Shown: one piece after another, positions 34,505 to 45,269 of the stretch | Layout: every line of letters begins with the position of its first letter | Numbering within the stretch: position 1 is the first letter of the stretch | From: Armigeres subalbatus | Taxonomy: Eukaryota; Arthropoda; Insecta; Diptera; Culicidae | NCBI RefSeq assembly: GCF_024139115.2 | Contig: NC_085140.1 | Coordinates: 23,838,035 to 23,902,034 of the forward strand | Direction: 5' to 3' | DNA length: 64,000 nt | Translations under genes and position numbers: made by a program | Notes under the pieces: generated by a model | Seen by the model: the letters and a program-made list of their open reading frames with translations, nothing else | Told to the model about the DNA's origin: nothing | Database searches by the model: none

Positions 34505-35450
34505 AATCTTGGATTTGGATCGGATTTGCATTGGATATAGATTGGATTTAGATTTGATTTGGATTGGATTTGGAATAGATTTGGATTGGGTTTGGATTGG
34601 ATTTGGATTGGATTTAGATTGGATTTGGATTGGATTTGGATTGGATTTGGATTGGATTTGGATTTGGATTGGATTTGAATTAAATTTGGATTGGATTTGG
34701 ATTTGGATTGGATTTGAATTAGATTTGGATTGGTTTTGGATTGGATTTGAATAAGATTTGGATTGGATTTGAATTTGGATTGGATTTGGGTTGGATTGGA
34801 TTTGGATTGGATTGGATTTGGATTGGATTTGATTGGATTTTGATTGGATTTGGATTGGATTTGGATTGGATTTGGATTGGATTTGGATTGGATTTGGATT
34901 GGATTTGGATTGGATTTGGATTGGATTGGATTGGTTTGGATTGGTTTGGATTGGTTTGGATTGGTTTGGATTGGTTTGGATTGGTTTGGATTGGTTTGGA
35001 TTGATTTGGATTGGTTTGGATTGGTTTGGTTGGATTTGGATTGGTTTGGATTGGTTTGGATTGGATTTGGATTGGATTTGGATTGGTTTGGATTGGATTT
35101 GATTGGATTGGATTTGGATTTGGATTAGATTCGGATTGGATTTGAATTGGAATTCGATTGGATTGGATTTGGATTGGATTTGGATTGGATTTTGATTGGA
35201 TTGGATTTGGATTGGATTTGGATTGGATTTGGATTGGATTTGGATTGGAATTGGATTTTGATTGGATTGGATTTGGATGTGGATTGGATTTGGATTGGAT
35301 TTGGATTGGATTTGGATTTGGATTTGGATTGGATTTGGATTGAATTTGGATTGGATTTGGATTGGATTCGGATTGGATTCGGATTGGATTTGCATGGGAT
35401 TTTGATTGAATTGGATTTGTGTAGAATGTGGATTGGATTTGGGTTAGATT
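34505..35450 (+). repeat. GGATTTGGATT tandem array (11/10-bp units)
   Basis: About 0.95 kb of mainly 11-bp units GGATTTGGATT. A sub-block of 10-bp units GGATTGGTTT runs at about 34925-35060, with occasional extra GGATTT (17-bp) spacing. It lies wholly inside the LTR element. Long ORFs on both strands (for example 34448-35395 minus, a Gln/Ser/Asn/Pro/Ile-only product) are stop-free artefacts. Confidence 0.95.
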
Positions 35451-35662
35451 GGTTTAGTTAATGGTTTAGTAAATCAATAGTTTAAACAGCATTATCTGAA
35501 CAGTTTAAGGACAGCGTTAATGCTTTAGAGCCACAGATAATAAATTCACAGCTGTTATTGATATATAAACAACTGCGCCGGTATGAAATAAAGAATACAA
35601 TTAAATTCATGTTATCGTAATTTCCTAACCGAAAAAAAAGAAAGAGTAGATACGGTGAATAT

Positions 35663-36050
35663 TGTGGGGAATGAAGTGAGTCTGAAAAATGCATTTGCAT
35701 TTGTTGGTTACATTGATGGATGAAGTGGAACGTATTTTTATTTCATGATAAAAATAATGAAATAAACCAAAATATATAAAAAATGACATTAATAGAAAAA
35801 ATGATAAAGAATTTGAAATTCAATTGTAGTTGGCATTTGAAATGCCAGCATACTAAGAAGCTAATGAGAAGAAATTTGAAATTCAATCTCAGTAGGCTGA
35901 CAGGAATTCTAGATGATTCGATCGGTGAAAATAAACGATGATTCAGTGTTATGTTTTTGAGGCGTGAACATGCGAATTATCCTTCGGTGTTCCGCGCTTG
36001 TTTTCGTTGATAAAAGGCAAATCGGAAGACGGATTGGCTTGGCTACGACA
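35663..36050 (+). repeat. 3' LTR
   Basis: Second LTR copy. It is followed directly by the TAGAG duplication at 36051-36055. Confidence 0.88.
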
Positions 36051-36055
36051 TAGAG

Positions 36056-37126
36056 TTTTGAATGTTATATGACCCACATTGAGCTTATCAATTACATGAA
36101 ACTTTGCTATGCTTACCTAACCTTTACCCTCTTTGCTGGAGCGTTTTTTATAGAATTAGCTAGAATATAGAGACATTGTTTTCTTCAAAACATTTAACTT
36201 TAGCTTTTGAATAGAAAATAATGTACTTGGCCACTTTGAAAGGAATAGTTTCCTGTATTGTTGTAAAGCGGAATCATCATTGGCCTATTTTGGCCGTTTT
36301 ATAGCATGGGTTGTAGCCATAAAGATTGTGCGTATGCAAAATGTGCAACTCCTATCTGTTCAAATTGTAAATAAAACCTGCGAATTTGTTAACAAGTTAT
36401 AATCAATCACACGAATTTGCTAACATTTGTTCAACAAATAAAATCATATGATTGACCACTAAGCATTGCAAACAAATGGCATGTAGGATTCAACTTGATG
36501 ATAAATAAAAAAACCTTTAAGGTTGCAAAAATATAGTTTATGATTTTTATCTAAAGTTTCTCAAATGGTATATTAGTTCGTGGATGACAGTCGTGTTTCA
36601 AACGCTTGCAATAACATCGAATTATCGTTCTGCTGTTTCGCAAACTATTACTCACTTAGGGAGTATATTGATTCACATGCTATGGAAAGATTTCTTTTTT
36701 AATTTCATAAATCATTCGTTTATTTCGAAAGCTCTCGACTGATAAGCAGTTGAGCATAACGGAGCCGAAATATTTTTTGTTTGAACTTTTTTTTTCTTCT
36801 TATATAATAATGTTAGTTTTGGAGAACCGAAAGACTCGCGATTCAATCTTGTTTAGGGAATACAGTATTACAGTATAAAAAAGGGAAAATAGAATACTAA
36901 ATTTATGACGATAATGAAACCATTGATGAAGTTCTTGGATCATTTCTGTAACGGGACATATAAATGAAACAAGAACTGATATTTTCTTGGGAAACAAGAG
37001 GAAGACACACGAGAAGGAAGTACGACAAAGGAACAATTTGATTATCTAAATAAAATAAACTAGCATATAAGGAATTACACTTTCCCTGTGTTGTTATGTA
37101 AATAGCGTATGAAAAAGACAAACCAT
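36056..37126. other. sei intron, nothing recognised
   Basis: AT-rich. Minus-strand ORFs at 36800-37121 show no domain. Confidence 0.4.
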
Positions 37127-37128
37127 TA

Positions 37129-37264
37129 CCCAGGTAACCGTAAGCATTTAAACAAGCCGTACGTGCGACTATAACGCTATCACAGAGCTAACGAGCTTTA
37201 TACTGGCTCTATAATAGCCCTATATAGCCGAAAAGGCGAAATATAGTGCTAATGGTTACCTGGG
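37129..37264. mobile_element. 136-bp MITE flanked by TA
   Basis: Ends CCCAGGTAACCGTAAGCA and (inward from right) CCCAGGTAACCATTAGCA, 16 of 18 identical. Both sides abut TA (37127-37128, 37265-37266), which fits Tc1/mariner-type duplication. The interior contains GCTCTATAATAGCCCTATAT and no ORF. Confidence 0.82.
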
Positions 37265-37266
37265 TA

Positions 37267-38040
37267 TGTAAATGGCACATGTACGTACAGAGGGAGGAGG
37301 TCAGTGCAAAAGGCAGAAGAAGACATGATTTTTAATGCTAGTTGATCAATTATGGAGAATTATCTACGAAAAGTTTTTATCTTGCTACCATGAAAATCAA
37401 ACCCAAACTTCATAGCAAGCAAATTTGACTTGACGACTAGGGTTGTTATCTGAACAGCCATGAGCTCTCTTTCTCATCGAGGTTTTGAAAATTTTAAACT
37501 GTGTTTGTGTGTATATTATTAAAATATGACACTAGTTGACCAAAAATAATATGTTAAAATGACCTTTTTTGGGATAATGATTATATTTTCTGTATTTTGC
37601 AAATAAATGGATAATATTTGGTATTCAACAGGTATTAAACTTTCGCTATATTTTAGAATTTTTACTCCTAGCGAATTTAGATTTTAAAACCATGTGACAT
37701 ATTGCGTTAAAGTATAATCCTAAGGATTCCGAAAAACTTATCCGAATTTGGTACCTTGCTGGAATGACAGCAAAAAAGAAGTTATAACGCTTCGAATCAC
37801 AATCACAATTCTTTTCTAGCCGAAACTTTTAAGGTTGGATGGGTGCTCTTAGTGCCACCGGAAAGTTTTTTAATTTCTTCGTTTCGCACTAAATGAAAAG
37901 TTCCTAGGTAGATGACGTCCATGAAAATGTATGTTTGCAACTGACCGTGTTCACCTAACTTGAACTTAAATAGGAGCTTGTGGCCCAGGTTGTTACGCCC
38001 TGGAGGCTGTTTGGTCAATGAAAAAGGTAAATAGGTAAAG
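37267..38040. other. sei intron, nothing recognised
   Basis: No feature seen on either strand. Confidence 0.35.
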
Positions 38041-38094
38041 CACTCAGCGTACCTTCTAAACGGGATACGGAACGCATTGAGTGTCTTATTAAAA

Positions 38095-38640
38095 TGGTCT
38101 TACACAATCACCATGGCTTGGGTCCCTTTTCATTGCTCGATTCCGGTAAATAAGAAAGCGAATTCTTTCGCTAAGGTGAGTGCCATGGAAGGTGGTTTTA
38201 ACAATCGACAAATCACCTTCGATAAAGTTTTCACATTAGTTCGCCAGGAATCTTTGATTAGCTGGCAGCAGAAGTAATAAGATTGTTGTATTCAATTTGC
38301 CCGCAGGTGTCGAAGCGCTCGTGGTTCAAAAATTTGAATATGGGGAGAGACTTCGTTCGAACCATGCATCATCTAATGTACAATCACTACTCTTTAAATG
38401 TACATCTTTTCAGAGTGGGGCTCTCAGCAGAAGGTAGTTTTTGTGTTTGCAGAGCAGATTATCAAGTTATTGACCATGTTGTGTGGGTATGCAAGGAGCA
38501 TCGTGGCTCAGGATCTGCGCTTAGTGAACATATCCGAGTCCAAAGAAAGCCACCAAAGCCTATTAGGAAAGTATTGGCGGGTCTTGATTTCGAATACATT
38601 TCCCTTTGTCCACCAATTATTAAAAGTGGCTAATGTTAGA
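38095..38640 (+). pseudogene. Non-LTR ORF2 3' end: RNase H tail and knuckle
   Basis: Plus-strand end of an I-group LINE. In the first frame (to 38278): AWVPFHCSIPVNKKANSFAK, the C-terminal RNase H motif. The family's usual ADSLA, which carries a catalytic Asp, reads ANSFA here. A frameshift and stop near 38280 precede the second frame: SKRSWFKNLNMGRDFVRTMH, then NHYSLNVHLFRVGL and a Cys/His segment CVCRADYQVIDHVVWVCKEH. It stops at 38634. This family differs from the 17-20 kb element and is on the opposite strand. The 3' UTR probably runs to about 38880. Confidence 0.82.
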
Positions 38641-39059
38641 CTGTAACCATTGTCAACCATTTCCTTCGCTGTTGTAATCTCTTAAAAAAGACTTTTTCTT
38701 CTTTTCTACCGTTAAACCCGATTCGTATGCCTTTCTCTCGCTGTCGTCTTCCAAGAAAATGTGTGTTTGTCCCGTTACAGATGTAAAACATTCCCAAGGA
38801 AGCCAACTATTTTAAATAATTGTAATTAGTTATGCACCATAAATTCCCTTTTTTTACTGTGCTCTTGTATTCCCTACCTTCGACAAAAAGCGCAAGTCTT
38901 TAGGTTCCCCAAAACTAACAATATTGTATTGGAATCATGAAAAACGTATCGAAAAACATGATTTCGATTCCGTAACGCTTCACGATAAATGAGCCTCCAA
39001 AATACACGATAGTGAAAAATTACTCCGAAAATAATTATATGTACATTAGTATCATTCAA

Positions 39060-39518
39060 TTCTATCACAAACGCCCGAATGATAACGTCCGAATGTAACA
39101 GATGCCTGAAAAGATCAAATGCCCGACAGACCAGACGCCCGAATTGGAGCAAAACATTTTTTAGAAGAATATATTTCCATTGAAGTTTAATGATGCATAA
39201 AGCTGCTTAGCATAATCAAAAAATATATGATCGCTTTATTTTTTTTTCCTGTAAATTTGTTCGGTATACGAGAAAAGCAAAACTTTTTCCAGATATGTGC
39301 GTGCCATTGAAGAAGAAATTTTCCATTTCCCAATGCGAATTGAGATGGAATAAGTAATCATTCACGTTTTGCATGATGCCAATCGAAGATCAACTCAGCT
39401 TAACTGAACGATTGGTTCGGATATTTGACCTATTTGGGTCAATGGTCCATTCGGGCGAATGGTCTATTCGGGCAAATGGTCTTGCCGGGCGAATGGAATT
39501 CGGGCGTTTGTGATAGAA
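39060..39518. mobile_element. 459-bp foldback with GCCCGAAT ends
   Basis: Left TTCTATCACAAACGCCCGAA and right end its exact reverse complement (TTCGGGCGTTTGTGATAGAA). Inside both ends are runs of the dispersed 'CCATTCGCCCGAA' motif (39070-39145, 39415-39500), also seen at 12640-12760. No TSD is evident. Confidence 0.7.
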
Positions 39519-40525
39519 CCGTATTATAGTTATGATAATCATTTTTGTTTTGAAAAGAAATTGATCTGGCAAATTTGCTAAAGCTGGTCCAAAGTATGAC
39601 GTATACAGTACATTAGAAAAAATATTCAAAAAGCACATTAAAGACATTTAACCATTTTGGTGGTCCCACAGATAATGATTTCATTTATGTTTATGTTTAT
39701 TATGGTTAAAATATTACATATTATTTGTCGGGGCTGTCGTAACATATTGATAGATGTTTTCCTAAAAAAGACCATAATTATTAGATATTGGAATAAACAT
39801 ATTGAACTCGTTATCCCAATCACTTCGTTATCGTTATCCTTTTCGTATTAATATTTTAAATTAAATAATGCCATTATTTTCAAACATGAGTCGTATCGCA
39901 TGGAGAATTGTAGAAATGGGCGACAAACCATTCCGTTATCTACAAATAGTCACCACTCTCGCCAATAAAATTCCCAACTACCCATCGAATGTTCCATCTA
40001 TCCGCAAAAGTCATCCCAGCTCATCATTGCGTTTCCGCTTATTCCAGCCAACGAAGCACAAAATCTCCACTACGGGGCTATCTCGCCTGCGGGCAGTCCT
40101 TCACCTCTGCTGTTGCGGCAGGCTCCATCTCCGGCTGAACTACGGCTCCGCTAGAGAACGACATGAGCGGACACAGTGCTATTACGCGCGCAACCACGAC
40201 GATGGACAACCCTCGACACAATTAGTTTCGGTAACGGGCACGCATCCAGCGAACGCACGGAATAAATTGACACTGACTGGATGCTTATTGCAAACTGTTG
40301 CTTACATTTCGCGAGCGCGTCGACAAGTTAACGACGATACGGCGGACAACAAGTCGGTCCACGGGGACTATTCGATATCGATATACCGTAGTTTACACGA
40401 CAACACATTTACCACGGCCCATCATCCGCCTTGCGGCGCGTCGGTACCGGGGAACAAAATGTTCGCTCTTTGCGACGAGTGGGACGAGGGAGGCACATGT
40501 GGGTTACAGACAGATTCAAACACAC
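39519..40525. other. sei intron; GC-rich next to the exon
   Basis: 40040-40500 is markedly GC-richer and free of recognisable repeats. It lies just downstream of the 40526 donor in gene sense. A 233-codon plus-strand ORF (39868-40569) covers it and overlaps the exon; I see no domain in it and treat it as a composition effect. It may be a conserved intronic or promoter-like element. Confidence 0.35.
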
Positions 40526-40783
40526 CTGTAGATTCTGCGGGACCGATTTGTTCCGGTGCTCATTGTTGAGCTTCGACTGCCGGACGAAGCTGCGGCAGGA
40601 TTTCGTCTTGAACGCCGAATCCAGACTGGTCGCGGTGGACGAACTGGGCTTCGCACCGACCTCATTCGTCGTCACTATCAGCGGAATGTTGGTTTGGTCT
40701 TGACTGTGCGCTCGGCTCATTTTCATTATGGACGATGATATCGATCGTTTGATTCTCCTTTCTTCCGTGTAAATTTTATTCAT
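40526..40783 (-). CDS. sei: Candidate N-terminal exon of seizure/erg
   Basis: 86 codons on the minus strand from ATG at 40783 to a donor CTACAG|GTGTGT at 40526: MNKIYTEERRIKRSISSSIM, then SRAHSQDQTNIPLIVTTNEV and a Ser/Lys-rich tail ending KSVPQNLQ. It ends in phase 0, compatible with the phase-0 start of 27513-27644. The third Met (about 40720, AAAATGAGC) has the better insect start context. An in-frame stop lies a short way upstream of 40783. No PAS-domain motif is seen, so the product would have a short, PAS-less N-terminus. Assignment to sei rests on strand, order and phase, not on recognised homology; an alternative is an exon of an unrelated nested gene. Confidence 0.45.
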
Positions 40784-41315
40784 AAATGCGACTTTTTTGC
40801 TGCCGTTGCGGTGCGCTTGCTGGTTAGGTTAGTGCTAATTACGGGTCCAAGAGTGTTGGCAGGTGGAGCCTTAAATCAATTGTTTATTATCCGGAATTAT
40901 CAACGAGTTTTGAGCGACACCGTTTGATTTGTGCCAAGCGAAGGAATTCGCGTCTGGATAAACATCAAAACAATTGTTTGTCTTATTGAATACGCTGTTT
41001 AATTCTAAACTGTTGGTTGGAATGGAATAAATAAATTGAAAACGGAATTAGGTCGTTTCCGATATGGGCATTGAAGCGCACCAGCTCCTGTCACCAGCGT
41101 TAGAAAGCTCACAACAATTGTAAAAAAAGATAAATGAAAAATGCTGTTTGTTGAAGTAACGAAATATCGATGAAAATATTAAATTTCTAATTAAAACTAC
41201 TTGCAAGGTTTCAGTTCAAAATTGAAAAAGGATATTTAATATAGTACTGCAAACAAATCACACGACGTCCTCATCTGGTTTCACATGTATGTTTTAATAA
41301 ATTGAGTAATAAATG
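40784..41315. other. Upstream of the candidate first exon, nothing firm
   Basis: Could hold 5' UTR or promoter if 40526-40783 is a first exon. No TATA box that I can defend. Confidence 0.3.
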
Positions 41316-41768
41316 TTAGTGGGCCTTATACATTTCGGTCATTGTGGTAAAAGGAACCCGCCAGCTGGTTGGAAATATTGAATAACCAAACCGCACGACA
41401 AGTACATTTTGTGTCGCCACAGGCATTGCAGCATTTCCCAGTAGGACGATTCCAATGTGCCGAACGTTGCTGCTAGACAATTCAACGAATGCCAGATACG
41501 ATTTGAATCGAAAGGGTGTGCAGTTATCGATGTAGGGTTTGGGTAGGTCACAGTGACTAGCTGTCGGGTTGTTTGGTTCGGTGAACCATCTATAAACGAG
41601 TGGTTTACGATTTAGGTCATGCTTGCACTGAAATACTGTGCAGTTGGTTAGTGTAAACCACGTGGTCTTGCGTCTCCACAGTGCGTATTGACTACCAAAG
41701 AAATAATTCAAGTGGGAACAATCATACAATCGTGATAAACGTATCCTTTTTAACAATATCAGTCCCAC
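41316..41768 (-). CDS. Uncharacterised 150-codon ORF
   Basis: Uninterrupted minus-strand ORF in a repeat-poor stretch, from ATG at 41768 to a stop at 41316. The product is basic, with Cys in YDCSHL, NCTVFQC, SHCDLP and DNCTPF, and a hydrophobic strand HIGIVLLGNAAM. It has no signal peptide and no domain I recognise. It could be an exon, a decayed transposon ORF or chance. Not linked to sei by phase or motif. Confidence 0.25.
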   Translation of the reverse strand: MGLILLKRIRLSRLYDCSHLNYFFGSQYALWRRKTTWFTLTNCTVFQCKHDLNRKPLVYRWFTEPNNPTASHCDLPKPYIDNCTPFRFKSYLAFVELSSSNVRHIGIVLLGNAAMPVATQNVLVVRFGYSIFPTSWRVPFTTMTEMYKAH

Positions 41769-42521
41769 TGTGCGGCGCTGCTGTTTTTATTTGCTAGACT
41801 TATCAGAAATGTACTTTAGTTATTTAATCGATCAACGGATACCTTTAAGTATCTCCAGTGCATTGGGAAAAGGATTACAGGCTTTGGAATTCTCACTCAT
41901 ATGAATGAAAACCTATGATTAATCCATTTAGCGGAGTGTGATTTTTCATGTGAGGAATTTTTCTCACACAACATTTTCTTCCGGACAGAACGACGGATGA
42001 TTAATTAGTGAGCTCACCGGATAATTTAATTTTCTCCACCAAACTCTTCTTCTCGTCACTTATCCAGTTAATTTATACAAGCATATTCTCAAAAATTTAG
42101 AACCGCGACGGGATTCGAAGCCAAAACAATTTTGAACGTCCACTTTAACCATCTAAAGAGAAAAGCTGCTGTATTGAACCTTATAGTCATAGTAGTGCAC
42201 CGTCAGATTCAATCAGGTTGGATAAGTAAAGTAATCAGCATTTGGTTTTCGTAAAAGATGGGAAGAAGGATAACAAATTCTCGCACCAAGCGTTTAGTGC
42301 ACTGTGATTTATCCGGATTCAATGGATGGCGGAGAAATCTGTTGTCGCGTGAGTGAGTGAGAAATCGGAACCCTGAGAAAAGTGACATGGGATAACTTTC
42401 GTGCGAGTCGATAACAAAACATAATGAAGAAGTTTTGAAGTATCATGTTGTACTAAAAAACCTTTTTATTGAATAGTGGAAATGAGTCGAGGCAAACTGA
42501 TTTTTTTTTTTCATTTGACAC
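41769..42521. other. Nothing recognised
   Basis: No supported feature on either strand. Confidence 0.35.
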
Positions 42522-42524
42522 TAA

Positions 42525-43911
42525 TAGCCTATTCAGATTACGCCATTAATGACATAATAATTGGCGTTTCAGGGTAAATACGCTTCATGATGTCATTATT
42601 TACGTAATATTCCATACATTTTGCGCTGTCAAAAGATACCCGTTAAAAAAAGTCATAAAGAATTTATTACGAACAATTATTACGAGAGAGCTTTCGTTCT
42701 AACTGGGATGCAGGAAGAAATTCAACAAAACAAAACTGACAAGCGTCACGCTCTCTTTGCCAGAGAGAAAATTCTCTCTGTTTTCATTTCGTTTCGTAGT
42801 TGACAGTCATGCTCTTTCTGTCGCAGCAGGGTCGAATGCATGTTAGATGGAAATCTTCTGAGCGCTGAAGAATAACTCGGATTGTGATGGTTTTGTGGAA
42901 AGCATTTTATATGATGAAAAATAATGATGATAATTATTTATTCTCCACTTATTCAACATGAATTATTTAAAAAACAGATGCTCTCTAGAATTAACATGAA
43001 GTATTTAACTTAAACCTAGATTTAATAGAACGAATCGAATAAATTTTCAAAGTTCAAGGGCCAATGCGGAAGACAATTTAAAACGTAGGAATGGTTGTAA
43101 AACGAATATATTTGATGAATAAACATGATTTCATAAATTGTTTCAATTCTGCTCCTTGAATGGCTTAATATACTTTGGATTTCAACATTTTTAACGTGGG
43201 ACAACTGTACGATTTGAATGGCATGTATATATAAAGTAGAATAACCTTAAATAAAACATGGATTGGTAATGCATTAATTCATCCAAAATCCAGTTTAAAT
43301 TATATCACATTCACACGATTCGATTTTGTTAGAAGCTGTATCATTGATTGTCGAGTAGAACGCAATGGTTCAGTTTCCATTTCCAGTTTCCATTATTGCT
43401 GAGTTGCCCTTCATACATGGAGATATATTTTAGTTCGATAATATTTCTTGAAAATTGGTCCAATCGTCCTTTTTTTTATTTATTTGTGAGAATTCCCAAA
43501 AGTATCTAAATTTTTCTATCAAATCTCCGTTCGATCATAGTACAGAATCAAAATACTTTTTAAACTTAAAAATAAATTGAGGAATAGTCTGATTCCCCGA
43601 AGAACGGCGCACCCAACTAATGAATGTAGCTTCGCTCATTATCCTTAATGAGAGCTTCAAATATTCTTCAAAAATCCCTTTTCATATTTTTTTTATATTT
43701 TTTTTTCGTAGAAACTATGTTGATTTCGCTTGATGCTTGATTTCGCAAATTAAATTCTAAAACTCTCCTTGAATTCAACCCTGTATTAGCGTGCAAATGA
43801 GGAAACTTGGAAACGTCAAGATATATTATCTTGCTGCAGTCTGAACACCTCGTAATAATTGGATACCCTCTCACTTAACAAAGTCATAAATAGCCCAATC
43901 TGAATAGGCTA
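42525..43911. mobile_element. TIR element flanked by TAA (Harbinger-like?)
   Basis: Left end TAGCCTATTCAGATT and right end AATCTGAATAGGCTA are perfect 15-bp inverted repeats. Both sides have TAA (42522-42524, 43912-43914). A TWA 3-bp duplication is typical of PIF/Harbinger. Just inside the left end are small palindromes around ATGACATAATAATTGGCG. The 1387-bp interior has no transposase ORF. An alternative is two oppositely oriented solo copies of a smaller MITE. Confidence 0.65.
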
Positions 43912-44039
43912 TAAGACTTCCTTCAAAATAATGTTTCAAAGATATTTTAAAATAAACATAAAAATCATTACAATTGAAAGCTTTTAAAGGAATATATTCT
44001 AAACTTTCATTCAAGGTTCAAATTTCAAGACTTGCACGG

Positions 44040-45025
44040 GACGTTCGTTCATCTTTTTATAGGAGATTCGTTAATCAAACGTCTAAAATATTTTTTCTGA
44101 TTCGTTAATACTAGTTTGCATTTCCTCGGGAAGCTCGCTCAAACTTCCACGAGAGAGTAGTTCGTTTTCCCACATGCAATTTCTTTGCATTTTCATGAAA
44201 ACCTCATACGAACTTCATCAGGAAATTCGTTTTATAATTTCTACGGAAAATTCGTTCAAATATCCCCAGTTAACCTGTCCAAGTTTCCATGGAAGATTTC
44301 CTCGAATTTCCGCAGGGATTTAGTTGGAAATTCCACCGAAAAGACGTATGAAATTTAACGGGAAGCACTTCACACTGGAAAATCTTCCGAATTTCCTCTG
44401 GAAATTTTTTTCGAAGCACCTCTGAAAATTCATTCATTCGAATTTCGTCGAGAAATTCTGCAGAATTTCTTCAAGCAATCGCTTCAAATTACCATAGGAA
44501 ATATGTTCGAATTTTTATGGGAGATTTCAACTCGTTCGCAAAATTCGTTCGAGTTGCTGCGGGAAATTTGTTCAAGGAATGAACCAGCTTTGGGATGGAA
44601 AACTCTTATTTTGTCGATTTTTCAGGGTAAACTTATTCGAATTACATTGGTATTTTTTAACGAATTTAACCTAGAGATTTGTTTATTATTTTACGGGAAA
44701 TTTATTCGAATTGGTGCATGATAGTGCTTCGAATAATTAGTTCAAATTTCCACAAAAAGCTGGTTCAAGTTTCCTCGAAAAACTCATTCGATCTTTCAGG
44801 AGAGATGCATTTGAATTTCCATGAGAAATATGTACGAATTACTACGGAAAATTGTTCGAATTAGTTCCTATTCATAAGAGGAAGGTCTACTCCGAAAACT
44901 TCAGGCCGCATTCAAAACCATATAGACAAGAAAGAGGGGAGCGTGTTATCATTTATATCAGCGACGAAGTCCAAGACTTTCACTGAAGCCCGAATGCGCG
45001 TCGAGAGATCGCCAGCGATCGAACC
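44040..45025. repeat. Degenerate AATTTCC/TTCG repeat
   Basis: Loose ~30-bp periodicity of GAAATTCGTTCGAATTTCC-like units. Same vocabulary as 1-345 and the 50.8-55.8 kb array. ORFs are by-products. Confidence 0.6.
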
Positions 45026-45049
45026 CCTGTTCTGAAGACAAACCGCGGA

Positions 45050-45225
45050 TTCTGGGCGTCACTCTGGCCCGAACGCTTACATTCAAGCCACTCTGTAGAG
45101 CCGTAAAGAAAGCGCGTGATTGGAGAGGATTGGGAAGCCGAAGAGGGCCGGGGACCCTTCAAACCCTCGTCTTAGCGTACAACAAACTGGTCCGCTAAGC
45201 TTCCGAAGCTGGAACATTTTTGCAT
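45050..45225 (+). pseudogene. Non-LTR reverse transcriptase scrap (thumb region)
   Basis: A plus-strand frame reads RILGVTLARTLTFKPLCRAV, KKARDWRGLGSRRGPGTLQT, LVLAYNKLVR. The LGVTL.RTLTFK block is the conserved stretch following the RT catalytic domain in Jockey-like LINEs. It is GC-rich and sits like an island in the degenerate AATTTCC repeat. No flanking RT motifs are readable, so this is a short relic. Confidence 0.5.
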
Positions 45226-45269
45226 CAGCGCACCACCGTTTAAAATTTGTCACGCCGCTGATCTTTTTT

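Larger units (their letters stand above)
33335..36050 (+). mobile_element. Non-coding LTR element (TRIM/LARD-like)
   Basis: Two 388-bp LTRs (33335-33722 and 35663-36050) both begin TGTGGGGAATG and end GGCTACGACA, so they have the TG...CA form. A 5-bp target duplication TAGAG lies at 33330-33334 and 36051-36055. LTR identity is about 96-97% by eye, so it is fairly young. A purine-rich stretch (GAAAAAAAAGAAAGAG) ends about 15 bp before the 3' LTR. The interior has no gag or pol. It consists of an 'AAAAAATGGTAAGCC' repeat (about 33770-34020), about 0.4 kb of unique sequence, and a 0.9-kb GGATTTGGATT array. Orientation is inferred from the purine tract. No convincing tRNA primer site seen. Confidence 0.88.

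Noticed and set aside
34448..35395. 315-codon Gln/Ser/Asn/Pro/Ile ORF and plus-strand Gly/Leu/Asp/Trp/Ile ORFs
   Set aside because: Direct read-through of the GGATTTGGATT array on either strand.
39868..40569. 233-codon plus-strand ORF
   Set aside because: Overlaps the better-supported minus-strand exon; no domain, low-complexity Arg/Ser/Thr content, no initiation or splice evidence.
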